Source of the DNA: Chitinophagaceae bacterium
Lineage (GTDB): Bacteria > Bacteroidota > Bacteroidia > Chitinophagales > Chitinophagaceae
Assembly: GCA_947488765.1 (NCBI GenBank)
Contig: CANLAE010000003.1
Span: 123,803 to 187,802, forward strand
Reading direction: 5' to 3'
Length of the DNA stretch: 64,000 nucleotides
The position numbers and the translations under genes are program-made. Shown here one piece after another: positions 1 through 7,293 of the stretch. The first letter of the stretch is position 1. Every line of letters begins with the position of its first letter. Below the pieces are notes generated by a model, which was not told the origin of the DNA, made no database searches, and saw nothing but the letters and a program-made list of their open reading frames with translations.

Positions 1-234
1 ATGACCTACATCCCAAACCAACTGATCGTAAGGAGTATTGTATGCGTAATGCAATGCCACACTCAATTCTACAACGCCCAAGCTTGCAGCAAAATGTCCG
101 CCGTGCACACTTACAATATCAATAATATATTGACGCAATTCATTGCAAACCTGGTGTAATTCTTCTCTGCTAATTTTTTTTAAATCATCAGGGCTATTGA
201 TGCCTGCAAGTAATTTTCCGGGAGTTATCTCCAT
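1..234 (-). CDS. dxs: 1-deoxy-D-xylulose-5-phosphate synthase, N-terminal part (cut by window edge)
   Basis: The minus strand from 234 to 1 reads as 78 codons without a stop, starting at ATG 234. The product opens [20 protein letters not shown] and contains [14 protein letters not shown] followed by [18 protein letters not shown], the thiamine-diphosphate binding start of DXS (family pattern: GGH..LG.VELT.ALH, then D.L.WDVGHQ). DXS condenses pyruvate with glyceraldehyde 3-phosphate, the first step of the MEP isoprenoid pathway, in the cytoplasm. The rest of the gene lies outside the window. It is divergent from the sensor kinase gene. It supplies IPP precursors that the carotenoid genes at 6-12 kb would use, but that link is metabolic, not an operon. 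Confidence 0.93.
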   Translation of the reverse strand, partial: MEITPGKLLAGINSPDDLKKISREELHQVCNELRQYIIDIVSVHGGHFAASLGVVELSVALHYAYNTPYDQLVWDVGH

Positions 235-265
235 ATTGCTAATTTGATTTGTAAAAATAGTGATT

Positions 266-284
266 TGTCAATTGCCAATTGACA
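266..284. promoter_or_regulatory. Perfect 19-bp palindrome between divergent dxs and sensor kinase genes
   Basis: Nine bases (266-274) are repeated exactly as their reverse complement (276-284) around a single central C. The site lies 32 bp upstream of the dxs start and about 140 bp upstream of the kinase start, a natural place for an operator. The bound factor is unknown. LytTR regulators usually bind direct repeats, so the neighbouring regulator is not the obvious ligand. Confidence 0.35.
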
Positions 285-421
285 GTTGGGTGATATTAAA
301 AATACGATAAATAAAGCTGAAAACTTGTTTTTAATTTAGTTTTTGCCGTACACATACAATATTCACCATTGAAACAATAAATCAGAATTTTTGTTTGAAT
401 GTAAAATTATCTTTACCGAAT

Positions 422-1462
422 ATGAAAAAAAACAGAGATTACTGGATATGTCAATTAGGGGGATGGGTTTTTTACAGCCTTGCAATTATGTTTTTTTCAT
501 TTGTCTTTGACAGAGGAATAACACCGCTTTTTTTTAAACGATTATTATTATCAGTGGGATTCGGAATTTTATTTACCCACATTTTACGTTTACATATCAG
601 AAGATTTAAGTTGTTGCCACCAATTATAAAAAAACAATGGCTTGTTTTATTGATCGGAGTTCTTATGGCTTGTATTTGCTATAGCCTTACCAACAGTTGG
701 ATGGTAGAATATTTAGGCTGGTATAACCCACAAAGAAAAGCTTCTATTCAACAACGATTTTTGTATAATTTATTCAATGATTCTCCCATTATTTTATTGT
801 GGATTTCTATTTACTATGTGTGGCATTATGTTGTTGCGGGAAGAAGAGCTCAGGTAGATCAAATACGTATGGAAACTTTGATTAAAGAATTAGAATTAAA
901 AACAATTAAATCTCATATTAACCCACATTTTATTTTTAATGCACTCAATAGCATCAGGGCATTGGTAGATGAAAATCCAACAAGAGCGAGAACAGCGATT
1001 ACTGAATTGAGCAATATTTTAAGGAGCAGTATGATGGCAGAAAAAATGGAAACAACATCATTGGAAGCAGAATTAAATATTGTGAAAGATTATATGGCAC
1101 TTGAAAAAATTCGTTTTGAAGAAAGGCTGCAATTAGCGTATGAAATTGATGAGGAAACTTTGGATTTGAATGTGCCACCTATGATGCTTCAAACCCTTGC
1201 GGAGAATGCAATTAAGCATGGAATCAGTAAACAAACAAAAGGCGGCATTGTAAAAATTATTTCTAAAATTGAAAATGACCATCATGTATTGATTGTGCAA
1301 AATTCCGGAACCTTAAATGGAACGGTTAATAGTGTTGGTTTTGGCGTAGTGAGTACACAAAACAGATTGCAACATCTTTATGGAAATGAAGCAACTTTTT
1401 CATTGCATGAATTGGATAATAATAAAGTAGAAGCGAAAGTAATCATGCCTATTAAAAATTAA
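422..1462 (+). CDS. LytS/YehU-type membrane sensor histidine kinase
   Basis: Probable sensor kinase of the His_kinase (PF06580) plus HATPase_c type, 346 aa from ATG 422. A TTG 27 bp upstream is in frame but unlikely. Four hydrophobic segments fill roughly residues 12-30, 40-58, 73-90 and 118-138. The phosphoacceptor motif SHINPHFIFNALNSI follows at about 164-178, with H169 the likely phosphorylation site, and the N-box LAENAIKHG is at about 259-267. There is no extracellular sensory domain, as is usual for Bacteroidota LytS-like kinases. The cognate regulator follows 11 bp downstream, so the two are surely co-transcribed. The signal sensed is not evident from the sequence. Confidence 0.9.
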   Translation: MKKNRDYWICQLGGWVFYSLAIMFFSFVFDRGITPLFFKRLLLSVGFGILFTHILRLHIRRFKLLPPIIKKQWLVLLIGVLMACICYSLTNSWMVEYLGWYNPQRKASIQQRFLYNLFNDSPIILLWISIYYVWHYVVAGRRAQVDQIRMETLIKELELKTIKSHINPHFIFNALNSIRALVDENPTRARTAITELSNILRSSMMAEKMETTSLEAELNIVKDYMALEKIRFEERLQLAYEIDEETLDLNVPPMMLQTLAENAIKHGISKQTKGGIVKIISKIENDHHVLIVQNSGTLNGTVNSVGFGVVSTQNRLQHLYGNEATFSLHELDNNKVEAKVIMPIKN

Positions 1463-1473
1463 ATCAGAATCAT

Positions 1474-2202
1474 ATGCCCATCAGAACTATTATTATAGAC
1501 GACGAAAGATTAGCAAGGAATGAACTGAAAAAATTATTACAGCAACATAGTGATATTGAAGTGATTGAGGAAGCTGCAAATGTGGATGAAGGCATAGAAA
1601 AAATTGAAGCGTTAGCACCTGAATTAATTTTTTTGGATATTCAAATGCCAGGCAAAACTGGATTTGATTTATTGGCAGAAATTGACAAAGCACCACGAGT
1701 GATTTTTACAACTGCTTATGATGAATATGCCATTAAAGCCTTTGAAGTAAATGCATTGGATTATTTATTAAAACCCATTGAACCAAAACGCTTGAGCGAT
1801 GCAATTCAAAAGCTGCATTACGAAATTCAGAAGGAACAAGCCAGTGCACAAAACGGACGAAGTTTATTAACCGAAGATGATCAGGTTTTTGTAAAAGACG
1901 GAGAAAAATGTTGGTTTGTAAAACTACATGAAATCCGCTTGTTTGAAAGCGTTGGCAATTATGCAAAAGTATTTTTTGGAACCAATAAACCTTTGATTTT
2001 AAAATCATTAAATGCTTTGGAAGAACGATTAGACGAACGCAATTTTTTCAGAGCCAATCGCAAGCACATTATTAACTTACGTTGGATAGAAAAAATAGAA
2101 CCATACTTTAATGGGGGATTATTGATTGAATTAAAAGGTGGTGAAAAAATTGAAGTAAGCAGAAGGCAAACTGTGAAGTTTAAAGAGATGATGAGTTTAT
2201 AG
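1474..2202 (+). CDS. LytTR-family response regulator
   Basis: A 242-aa response regulator with an N-terminal receiver domain (residues 4-115) and a C-terminal LytTR DNA-binding domain (about 140-240). The receiver shows the acidic pocket D9/D10, the phosphorylated D55 in FLDIQMPG, the TAYDEYA segment and the KPI lysine. It is the partner of the kinase just upstream. LytTR proteins bind direct repeats in promoters. Target genes cannot be told from this window; the two-gene unit is followed by convergent genes on the other strand. Confidence 0.93.
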   Translation: MPIRTIIIDDERLARNELKKLLQQHSDIEVIEEAANVDEGIEKIEALAPELIFLDIQMPGKTGFDLLAEIDKAPRVIFTTAYDEYAIKAFEVNALDYLLKPIEPKRLSDAIQKLHYEIQKEQASAQNGRSLLTEDDQVFVKDGEKCWFVKLHEIRLFESVGNYAKVFFGTNKPLILKSLNALEERLDERNFFRANRKHIINLRWIEKIEPYFNGGLLIELKGGEKIEVSRRQTVKFKEMMSL

Positions 2203-2250
2203 TTTTCTCTTGTCCTTATTTACTTGAGAAACACTCAGTTAATCTAAAAA

Positions 2251-3045
2251 TCAATTCTTAAAACTTATCATTGATGTAAGTGGATGACGTAAATTTTTAT
2301 ACATCATCATATCAACTTTTACACTTCCTACTACAATTGGACTTTCTATACGAAGTGGAATATGGTTGGCGTCATCGCTCACCCAAACAGTCATTTTTTC
2401 TCCTCCTTCAAACAAAGTGCCTTTCACCAATAATGGTTTAAACTTGATGGTATTAAATTTACCATACCTTGTTTTCACCGTTTCTCGTCCCATGTATTTA
2501 ATATACAAATTATAAACTTCATTATCCAAAAACATGGTAAACGGAATTTTATCTCCAACATTATATTTATCAAAATCAATATTTCGGGCATAATAAATAC
2601 TGCTCAAAACATCTTGTACACAAGGCGGCACTTTGAAAACTCCTTTAGTAGTAATTGCAGTATTTGTCTGCGCATTAAAGTTGATATTTTCATAAATTTT
2701 ATAGCCGCCTTCATCTACATTTCGTACAAATTTTATTGGTCGTAATGTTGAGGTATCTATGAAACTTTCGTACCGATCTCTCACTTTAAATATCCAATCG
2801 TAACTTGAATTACTTGTTCCTGTACCGGTAATGTGATACACCTCTTTGTTATTCAATCGTTCCTCTGCGACAGAAAAAGTAGCACTCCCTGCATTTACAT
2901 AAATGCCCAATGCATTATAAAACACTGTAAACGTGATACTCTCTCCATCTTGAAAAGAATTGTTACGTAACCCACAAAAGTCATCTCCACCGGACAAATG
3001 AGTTGTCCAAAAGAAAGCTAGTAAAACGGTGATTAATTTTATCAT
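2251..3045 (-). CDS. DUF3108 domain protein, exported
   Basis: A 264-aa protein with an N-terminal signal peptide (about residues 1-18, MIKLITVLLAFFWTTHLSGG). The body matches the DUF3108 pattern: GESITFTVFYNALGIYVNAGSATFSV near the start, an RDRYESFID strand, and a late VWVSDDANHIPLRIES segment. It is predicted to be a periplasmic or outer-membrane-associated beta-rich protein of unknown function. Its start overlaps the stop of the upstream membrane-protein gene by 4 bp, so the two are translationally coupled. ATG at 3045 is the only reasonable start. Confidence 0.85.
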   Translation of the reverse strand: MIKLITVLLAFFWTTHLSGGDDFCGLRNNSFQDGESITFTVFYNALGIYVNAGSATFSVAEERLNNKEVYHITGTGTSNSSYDWIFKVRDRYESFIDTSTLRPIKFVRNVDEGGYKIYENINFNAQTNTAITTKGVFKVPPCVQDVLSSIYYARNIDFDKYNVGDKIPFTMFLDNEVYNLYIKYMGRETVKTRYGKFNTIKFKPLLVKGTLFEGGEKMTVWVSDDANHIPLRIESPIVVGSVKVDMMMYKNLRHPLTSMISFKN

Positions 3046-4031
3046 TTGCTTTTAAATAATCTTACGCCTAAAATAAATAAACTGCCTGCTATTGCCGGTA
3101 ATACCCGATTGATTAACCAAATAAAAACAGCTGTAAAAACGATTCCCAATGCATTGGTGCTGAGCAATCCAAATAATTGTTTACTTGCTTCGCCTCTCAA
3201 TCCCAACTCTGCTACCGGTATTGTTGGCACAACAGCCAAAACCAAAAATAAAATACAAACCATCCAAACCAAATTCAACATATCTGCCTCTACATGAAAT
3301 AATTGTAGCAATAATAAATATTGTATCACAAACACAATGTATCTTATGAAAGAAAGTATCAAAATTTTTATTAATTCTTTCCAGTGAAAGTCTTCAATCT
3401 TCTGAATATAAAAACTGTATTTGGCAACGAAGGGAATTTTTTCTAACAACTTCGTAATCCATGATAAATTAAAATAAAAAACCACGATTATCATGGTACC
3501 CAAACTTAAGGCATACATAAAGCCATTCAACCAGAATTTACTTAAACCTTGTAACATATTTAAGTCGCTTAAAACAGTGTACTTCACAAAAAATAAACCG
3601 GTTAACCCAAGCACCATTGTTACAATAATCTGGCTCAAACTACCAATGATAGATAATGAAATTGCCCTAATTCTATTGCCATCTTCTAAATACACTACCC
3701 TTCCAACATATTCACCCATTCCGTTTAATGTATTGAGTGCAATTGCCTGCCCAGTAAATATTGCACGATATGCACGGAAAAAAGATATTTTTTGAACGTG
3801 AGCCACAAGTAGTTGCCATTTTCTTGCTTCCAAACCCCAGTTAACAAACATCAAAATAAAAACTACATACAATCTCCATGAACTTGCAGTATAAAGGGAC
3901 TCTATGATTGAATGCCAGGCTTTTGGCAAATCCGGTTGACGTAATATTTGCTTGTAAATACTATACGTAAGCCATATAAATAATACAGGACCAACTATAT
4001 AATTGAAAAATATTTTTTTATACCGCTTCAG
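3042..4031 (-). CDS. Lysylphosphatidylglycerol synthase TM-type membrane protein, 5' end frameshifted or non-ATG
   Basis: Polytopic membrane protein of the LPG_synthase_TM (UPF0104) family, with about eight hydrophobic segments, GLRGEA near the C-terminus and the family's N-terminal GPVLFIWLTYSIYKQI...QPDL block. No ATG lies in this frame before the stop at 4047-4049. A conservative TTG start at 3929 would delete the first conserved membrane helix. The frame is open from 4046, with CTG at 4031 as one possible start. An ATG at 4074 runs in another frame up to a nine-A tract (plus-strand T 4036-4044). Removing one A would join it to this frame and give a normal N-terminus beginning MCSLNLFFVKKKNNLKRY. 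Either programmed slippage, a real frameshift or a homopolymer sequencing error is possible. It is coupled to the DUF3108 gene by a 4-bp overlap. Confidence 0.8.
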   Translation of the reverse strand: MKRYKKIFFNYIVGPVLFIWLTYSIYKQILRQPDLPKAWHSIIESLYTASSWRLYVVFILMFVNWGLEARKWQLLVAHVQKISFFRAYRAIFTGQAIALNTLNGMGEYVGRVVYLEDGNRIRAISLSIIGSLSQIIVTMVLGLTGLFFVKYTVLSDLNMLQGLSKFWLNGFMYALSLGTMIIVVFYFNLSWITKLLEKIPFVAKYSFYIQKIEDFHWKELIKILILSFIRYIVFVIQYLLLLQLFHVEADMLNLVWMVCILFLVLAVVPTIPVAELGLRGEASKQLFGLLSTNALGIVFTAVFIWLINRVLPAIAGSLFILGVRLFKSK

Positions 4032-4035
4032 ATTA

Positions 4036-4044
4036 TTTTTTTTT
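4036..4044 (-). other. Nine-A homopolymer at the 5' end of the LPG-synthase-like gene
   Basis: On the coding strand the tract reads as nine A after a G. A single-base deletion here would fuse the ATG-initiated frame (from 4074) with the conserved membrane-protein frame. Such tracts are prone to polymerase slippage and to base-calling errors. Confidence 0.7.
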
Positions 4045-4193
4045 CTTTACAAAGAAAAGATTTAGGCTGCACATAGAAAATTATTTCAGCAACTTAACAA
4101 CATTAAATACTAACTATGGAAAATTATTTTATTTAACCCTAATCATTTAAACTTGATCGCTATCAATTTAGATTTTACTATTTTCACTCAATA

Positions 4194-4757
4194 ATGCAAA
4201 AACCAAAAATCATTTTAGGTATAGATCCCGGAACACAAATCATGGGATATGCTTTACTAAAAGTAGAGGGCAGTAAAACCCAGGTATTGTTGATGGATGT
4301 TTTGAAATTGACACAACACAAAGACATATACGAACGATTAGAAAAAATTCATAGCAAGGTATCTGAAATTATTAAATTGTATAAACCACAAACCTTTGCA
4401 ATCGAAGCGCCATTTTTTGGTAAAAATGTGCAAAGTATGTTAAAGTTAGGCAGGGCACAAGGTGTAGCGATTGCAGCTGCCATGCACGCCGGAATTTTAG
4501 TAACAGAATACTCCCCAAAAAAAGTGAAGCAATCTATTACAGGAAATGGCAATGCAGATAAAGACCAGGTATGGAAAATGTTGCAACGCATATTAAACAT
4601 TGAAGAAAAGCCGCAATACTTTGATGCCACCGATGCATTGGCAGTAGCACTTTGTCATCATTACCAAAGCAGCAGCCCCACATTTGTAGAAGGTAAAAAA
4701 GCAAAAGGCTGGGAAGATTTTATTGCAAAAAACCCGGGAAGGGTTAGTAAAAAGTGA
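4194..4757 (+). CDS. ruvC: Holliday junction resolvase RuvC
   Basis: Crossover junction endodeoxyribonuclease, 187 aa, close to the usual 170-190. It cuts four-way junctions made during recombination, working with RuvAB. The four catalytic acids are visible: D11 in GIDPGT, E71 in FAIEAPFF, and D144 and D147 in FDATDALAVALCHH. The start is ATG 4194, with no competing upstream start. It stands alone on the plus strand; ruvB is at 61202 in the same window, so the ruv genes are dispersed. Confidence 0.96.
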   Translation: MQKPKIILGIDPGTQIMGYALLKVEGSKTQVLLMDVLKLTQHKDIYERLEKIHSKVSEIIKLYKPQTFAIEAPFFGKNVQSMLKLGRAQGVAIAAAMHAGILVTEYSPKKVKQSITGNGNADKDQVWKMLQRILNIEEKPQYFDATDALAVALCHHYQSSSPTFVEGKKAKGWEDFIAKNPGRVSKK

Positions 4758-5013
4758 AATCGTCTTTGCGAGGTACGAAGCAATCTTTTTTTCATGCAGA
4801 AGAGTAAATTTTTTTATTCTCACAGACAACATGGATATCACGGATATTTTTTACTTCGCAAAAAAAGGTACAAACGCTACCGCCGTGGTACGTGTCCACA
4901 CGCAACAAATATGACACACCAACCAATGTCTTGCCCAATAAAGTTATACTGCTGAAGGGTGCGACGCCAATGCAGTTGATTAGCGAACTTTAGTTGGTTA
5001 CTAAATCAACCCT
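4758..5013. repeat. Intergenic spacer made of dispersed repeat fragments
   Basis: This 256-bp gap after ruvC holds several repeat-like pieces and no convincing gene. Bases 4761-4786 are a copy of the GCGAGGTACGAAGCAATCT type of short repeat that I recall as common between genes in many bacteria. Bases 4891-4902 are a perfect palindrome (CGTGTCCACACG). Bases 4948-4976 are a small hairpin (ACTGC/GCAGT) whose loop carries a 14-base core (4955-4968) also found inverted at 14233-14246. The reading frame across it looks like a by-product. Confidence 0.5.
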
Positions 5014-5406
5014 TTACTTTAATCTACTCAAAATATTATCTTGTACTTGCTTCAGCTGTTCGGGGGTTAGTTGCAGTTTTTGTTTGGTGAAATCCATATC
5101 CTGAAGGTGATTGATTGGTATTAAATGTACATGTGCATGTGGCACTTCTAAACCAACGGTAACAATGTTTACACGATTGCAGGGATATGCTTTTTCAATA
5201 GCATGTGCAATAGGTTTTGCAAAAGTTAACAGCGACGATAAATATTCATTGGGGACATCAAATATTTTATCTACTTCAATTTTTGGAACGACCAAAGTAT
5301 GACCAAGTTGCAAAGGAAAAATATCGAGAAAAGCAAAGAAATGTTCGTTCTCTGCAATTTTATAAGAAGGTATTTCTCCTGCAATAATTTTTGAAAAAAT
5401 TGTCAT
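5014..5406 (-). CDS. HIT family protein (histidine triad nucleotide hydrolase)
   Basis: A 130-aa HIT domain protein. The histidine triad is H90-A-H92-V-H94 in VPHAHVHLIPI. It also has the family's N-terminal FSKIIAGEIPSYKI segment and the central GHTLVVPK block. HIT proteins hydrolyse or transfer nucleotides from AMP-linked substrates; the physiological substrate is not known for this branch. The ATG at 5406 lies 89 bp downstream of greA, with a terminator in the gap, so it is probably transcribed separately. Confidence 0.92.
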   Translation of the reverse strand: MTIFSKIIAGEIPSYKIAENEHFFAFLDIFPLQLGHTLVVPKIEVDKIFDVPNEYLSSLLTFAKPIAHAIEKAYPCNRVNIVTVGLEVPHAHVHLIPINHLQDMDFTKQKLQLTPEQLKQVQDNILSRLK

Positions 5407-5433
5407 TGATCAAAATTGAGTAGTAATAAAAAA

Positions 5434-5466
5434 AGCTACCGTATATCATTTGATGTTACGGTAGCT
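5434..5466 (-). terminator. Intrinsic terminator after greA
   Basis: A perfect 10-bp stem (5434-5443 with 5457-5466) around a 13-nt loop is followed on the minus strand by a run of seven T. It sits 30 bp beyond the greA stop. Confidence 0.85.
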
Positions 5467-5495
5467 ATTGTACAATGTTTTGTAAAAATGTTATG

Positions 5496-5963
5496 CTATA
5501 CAGTGATACCTTCTACCTTAAATTTTAAGATTCCGTTTGGTGCTTGTACTTCGGCAATTTCACCTTTAAGTTTTCCCATCAATCCTTTCCCGATAGGTGA
5601 TGATGCAGAAATTTTTCCTGCTTTTAAATCGGCTTCCTGTTCGCCTACAATTTGGTAGGTAACTGTTTTTTTAGTTGCCATATTGGTAATCGTTACACGA
5701 GTCAAAATTGAAACTCGGCTTGTATCAATGGTTGTAGTATCTACAATTTTTGAAGTAGCAATTATGCCTTCTAATTGTTTGATTTTTGCTTCCAACATAC
5801 CCTGTGCTTCTTTAGCACTATCATACTCCGCATTTTCTTTAAGATCCCCTTTTTCCCTTGCTTCTGCAATTGCTTTAGAAGCAGCCGGACGATCTACAGA
5901 TTTCATGTGATGCAAATCTGCTTTCATCTTTTCAAAGGTTTCTTTTGTTACATATTCACTCAT
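5496..5963 (-). CDS. greA: Transcription elongation factor GreA
   Basis: A 155-aa GreA from ATG 5963 (MSEYVTKETFEKMKADLHHM). A longer frame to 6005 is open but adds a non-homologous leader, so it is rejected. GreA inserts its coiled coil into the secondary channel of backtracked RNA polymerase and stimulates transcript cleavage. The N-terminal coiled coil (about 1-75) carries the acidic tip in GDLKENAEYDSAKE, and the C-terminal FKBP-like domain ends ASSPIGKGLMGKLKGEIAEV...GILKFKVEGI. A strong terminator follows. Confidence 0.95.
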   Translation of the reverse strand: MSEYVTKETFEKMKADLHHMKSVDRPAASKAIAEAREKGDLKENAEYDSAKEAQGMLEAKIKQLEGIIATSKIVDTTTIDTSRVSILTRVTITNMATKKTVTYQIVGEQEADLKAGKISASSPIGKGLMGKLKGEIAEVQAPNGILKFKVEGITV

Positions 5964-6127
5964 ACACTTTTTGTTTAGAATAGATAAAAAAACACAACGC
6001 CACATAATTAGTGTAGCGTTGAATGTACAAATATAGAAATTTAAGGATAATATTAGCTATTAAAATAGAATAATTATTGTATTAGATTAAAAAAATACAG
6101 ACTGATTTATGCAGATAATGTTTGTTA

Positions 6128-6601
6128 TTATGAATTTGATTTAATAGCATCATCTCTTTTTACCTTATCCCAATATTTTTTGGCAACAACCAACATTCCA
6201 AAACTTTCGCCATCTTGTTTGTACAAATGTTTGTGGTGCATTTTATGTGCCCATCGAATTGCTTTGATGTAGCGATTATTACTTCTTGTAAACCATTTAA
6301 TTCTTTGGTGAATGATTACTTCATGTACAATGAAATAGGCAAAACCATACATGGCAATGCCAAAACCAATTCCGGCAGCTAAGTAATTATTGTGTTGCAA
6401 TCCAAGCATAATACACAACCAACTTGGTATTGCGAAAATTAAAAAGAATGCATCGTTTTTTTCAAAAATATTATTGTGAGGCTGATGATGATCTTCATGT
6501 AAATTCCATAAAAAACCATTCATTACGTATTTGTGCTTAAGCCAAGTCATACCTTCCATCAAACAAAAAGTAAACAATGCAGCTATAATTAAAGTTGTCA
6601 T
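6128..6601 (-). CDS. crtZ: Beta-carotene 3-hydroxylase CrtZ, with one conserved His replaced
   Basis: A 157-aa integral membrane di-iron hydroxylase of the fatty acid hydroxylase superfamily, adding the 3-OH to a beta-ionone ring. Seen motifs are H23-KYVM-N28, H35EDHH39, HEVIIHQ and WAHKMHHKH, with three or four hydrophobic segments. In typical CrtZ the first motif is HX4H (HKYxMH); here the second His is Asn (codon AAT at 6518-6520). The other histidines are kept, so activity is uncertain. It is the last gene of the carotenoid operon and overlaps cruF by 4 bp (ATGA), so it is translationally coupled. Confidence 0.88.
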   Translation of the reverse strand: MTTLIIAALFTFCLMEGMTWLKHKYVMNGFLWNLHEDHHQPHNNIFEKNDAFFLIFAIPSWLCIMLGLQHNNYLAAGIGFGIAMYGFAYFIVHEVIIHQRIKWFTRSNNRYIKAIRWAHKMHHKHLYKQDGESFGMLVVAKKYWDKVKRDDAIKSNS

Positions 6602-7293
6602 AAAAAAAATCTTAATGCTATAAAAAACAGTAGCTGAATGATAAACAAATGTATTGCAAATTGGTTGGCTTTTTTAAATGGCATTATTTTATACAATCCC
6701 AATAAAAGTGCACTAATGAAAAACCAACACCAGTAATTGTAGTTGGGGACATCATTATTTTGCCAATTCCAAAACCCAAGTTTCATGGCAACCGGTTCCA
6801 TTATAAAATCAAAAAAAGTAGCCAATAATGCACCATCGAAGACGAAGGAGATTGTATGTAAAATTGGCTTCATTTTCAATCCGGCATTACTATATCTGTT
6901 TTCAATTCCATGTTGAAACTGATGCATGATTGCGCCACTGCACAAAACCGTAACCAACCATTGTATGCCAATAAGCAAGGGTACTCCTTTAATACCATAA
7001 CCCATTACCGAGCCATAGGTATAATGTCCAAAAAGTAATCCTGTATTGACTCCTATCATTTCACTAAACATTCCTGTTGCAAATGCAATGATTGCGAAAG
7101 CAATAAAATAGTTGTTTTTTTGTGATTGGTTATACAACAACAAAACAGCCATTACCAATAAGTTCAGCGGTGTATTTTGTATAAACCAATTTTTATAAGG
7201 GCTATGTAAAATGCCAACTGCACCACTAATATGAAATAGTAGTGCAATAAAAATGGACACATAAAGTTTAGAAAATTTTATATTAATGTTCAT
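6598..7293 (-). CDS. cruF: Carotenoid 1,2-hydratase-type protein CruF (PF04240)
   Basis: A 231-aa protein with about seven membrane segments of the carotenoid biosynthesis family PF04240 (formerly DUF422). The signature FATGMFSEMIGVNTGLLFGHYTYG is at about residues 73-96, and a late NWQNNDVPNYNYWCWFF block is typical. CruF adds water to the psi end (C-1',2') of gamma-carotene-type molecules, giving a 1'-hydroxyl. Its neighbours crtD and crtZ on both sides, each with a 4-bp overlap, support this over other members of the family such as bacterioruberin-type hydratases. Function is inferred from family and context. Confidence 0.82.
   Translation of the reverse strand: MNINIKFSKLYVSIFIALLFHISGAVGILHSPYKNWFIQNTPLNLLVMAVLLLYNQSQKNNYFIAFAIIAFATGMFSEMIGVNTGLLFGHYTYGSVMGYGIKGVPLLIGIQWLVTVLCSGAIMHQFQHGIENRYSNAGLKMKPILHTISFVFDGALLATFFDFIMEPVAMKLGFWNWQNNDVPNYNYWCWFFISALLLGLYKIMPFKKANQFAIHLFIIQLLFFIALRFFL

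Noticed and set aside
3493..3795. 100-codon plus-strand frame within the LPG-synthase-like gene
   Set aside because: Shadow of the membrane-protein gene; the hydrophobic pattern of the minus frame is clearly the real one.
4723..4914. 63-codon plus-strand frame overlapping the end of ruvC
   Set aside because: It runs through repeat fragments, overlaps ruvC by 35 bp and its product has no protein-like pattern; better explained as intergenic repeats.
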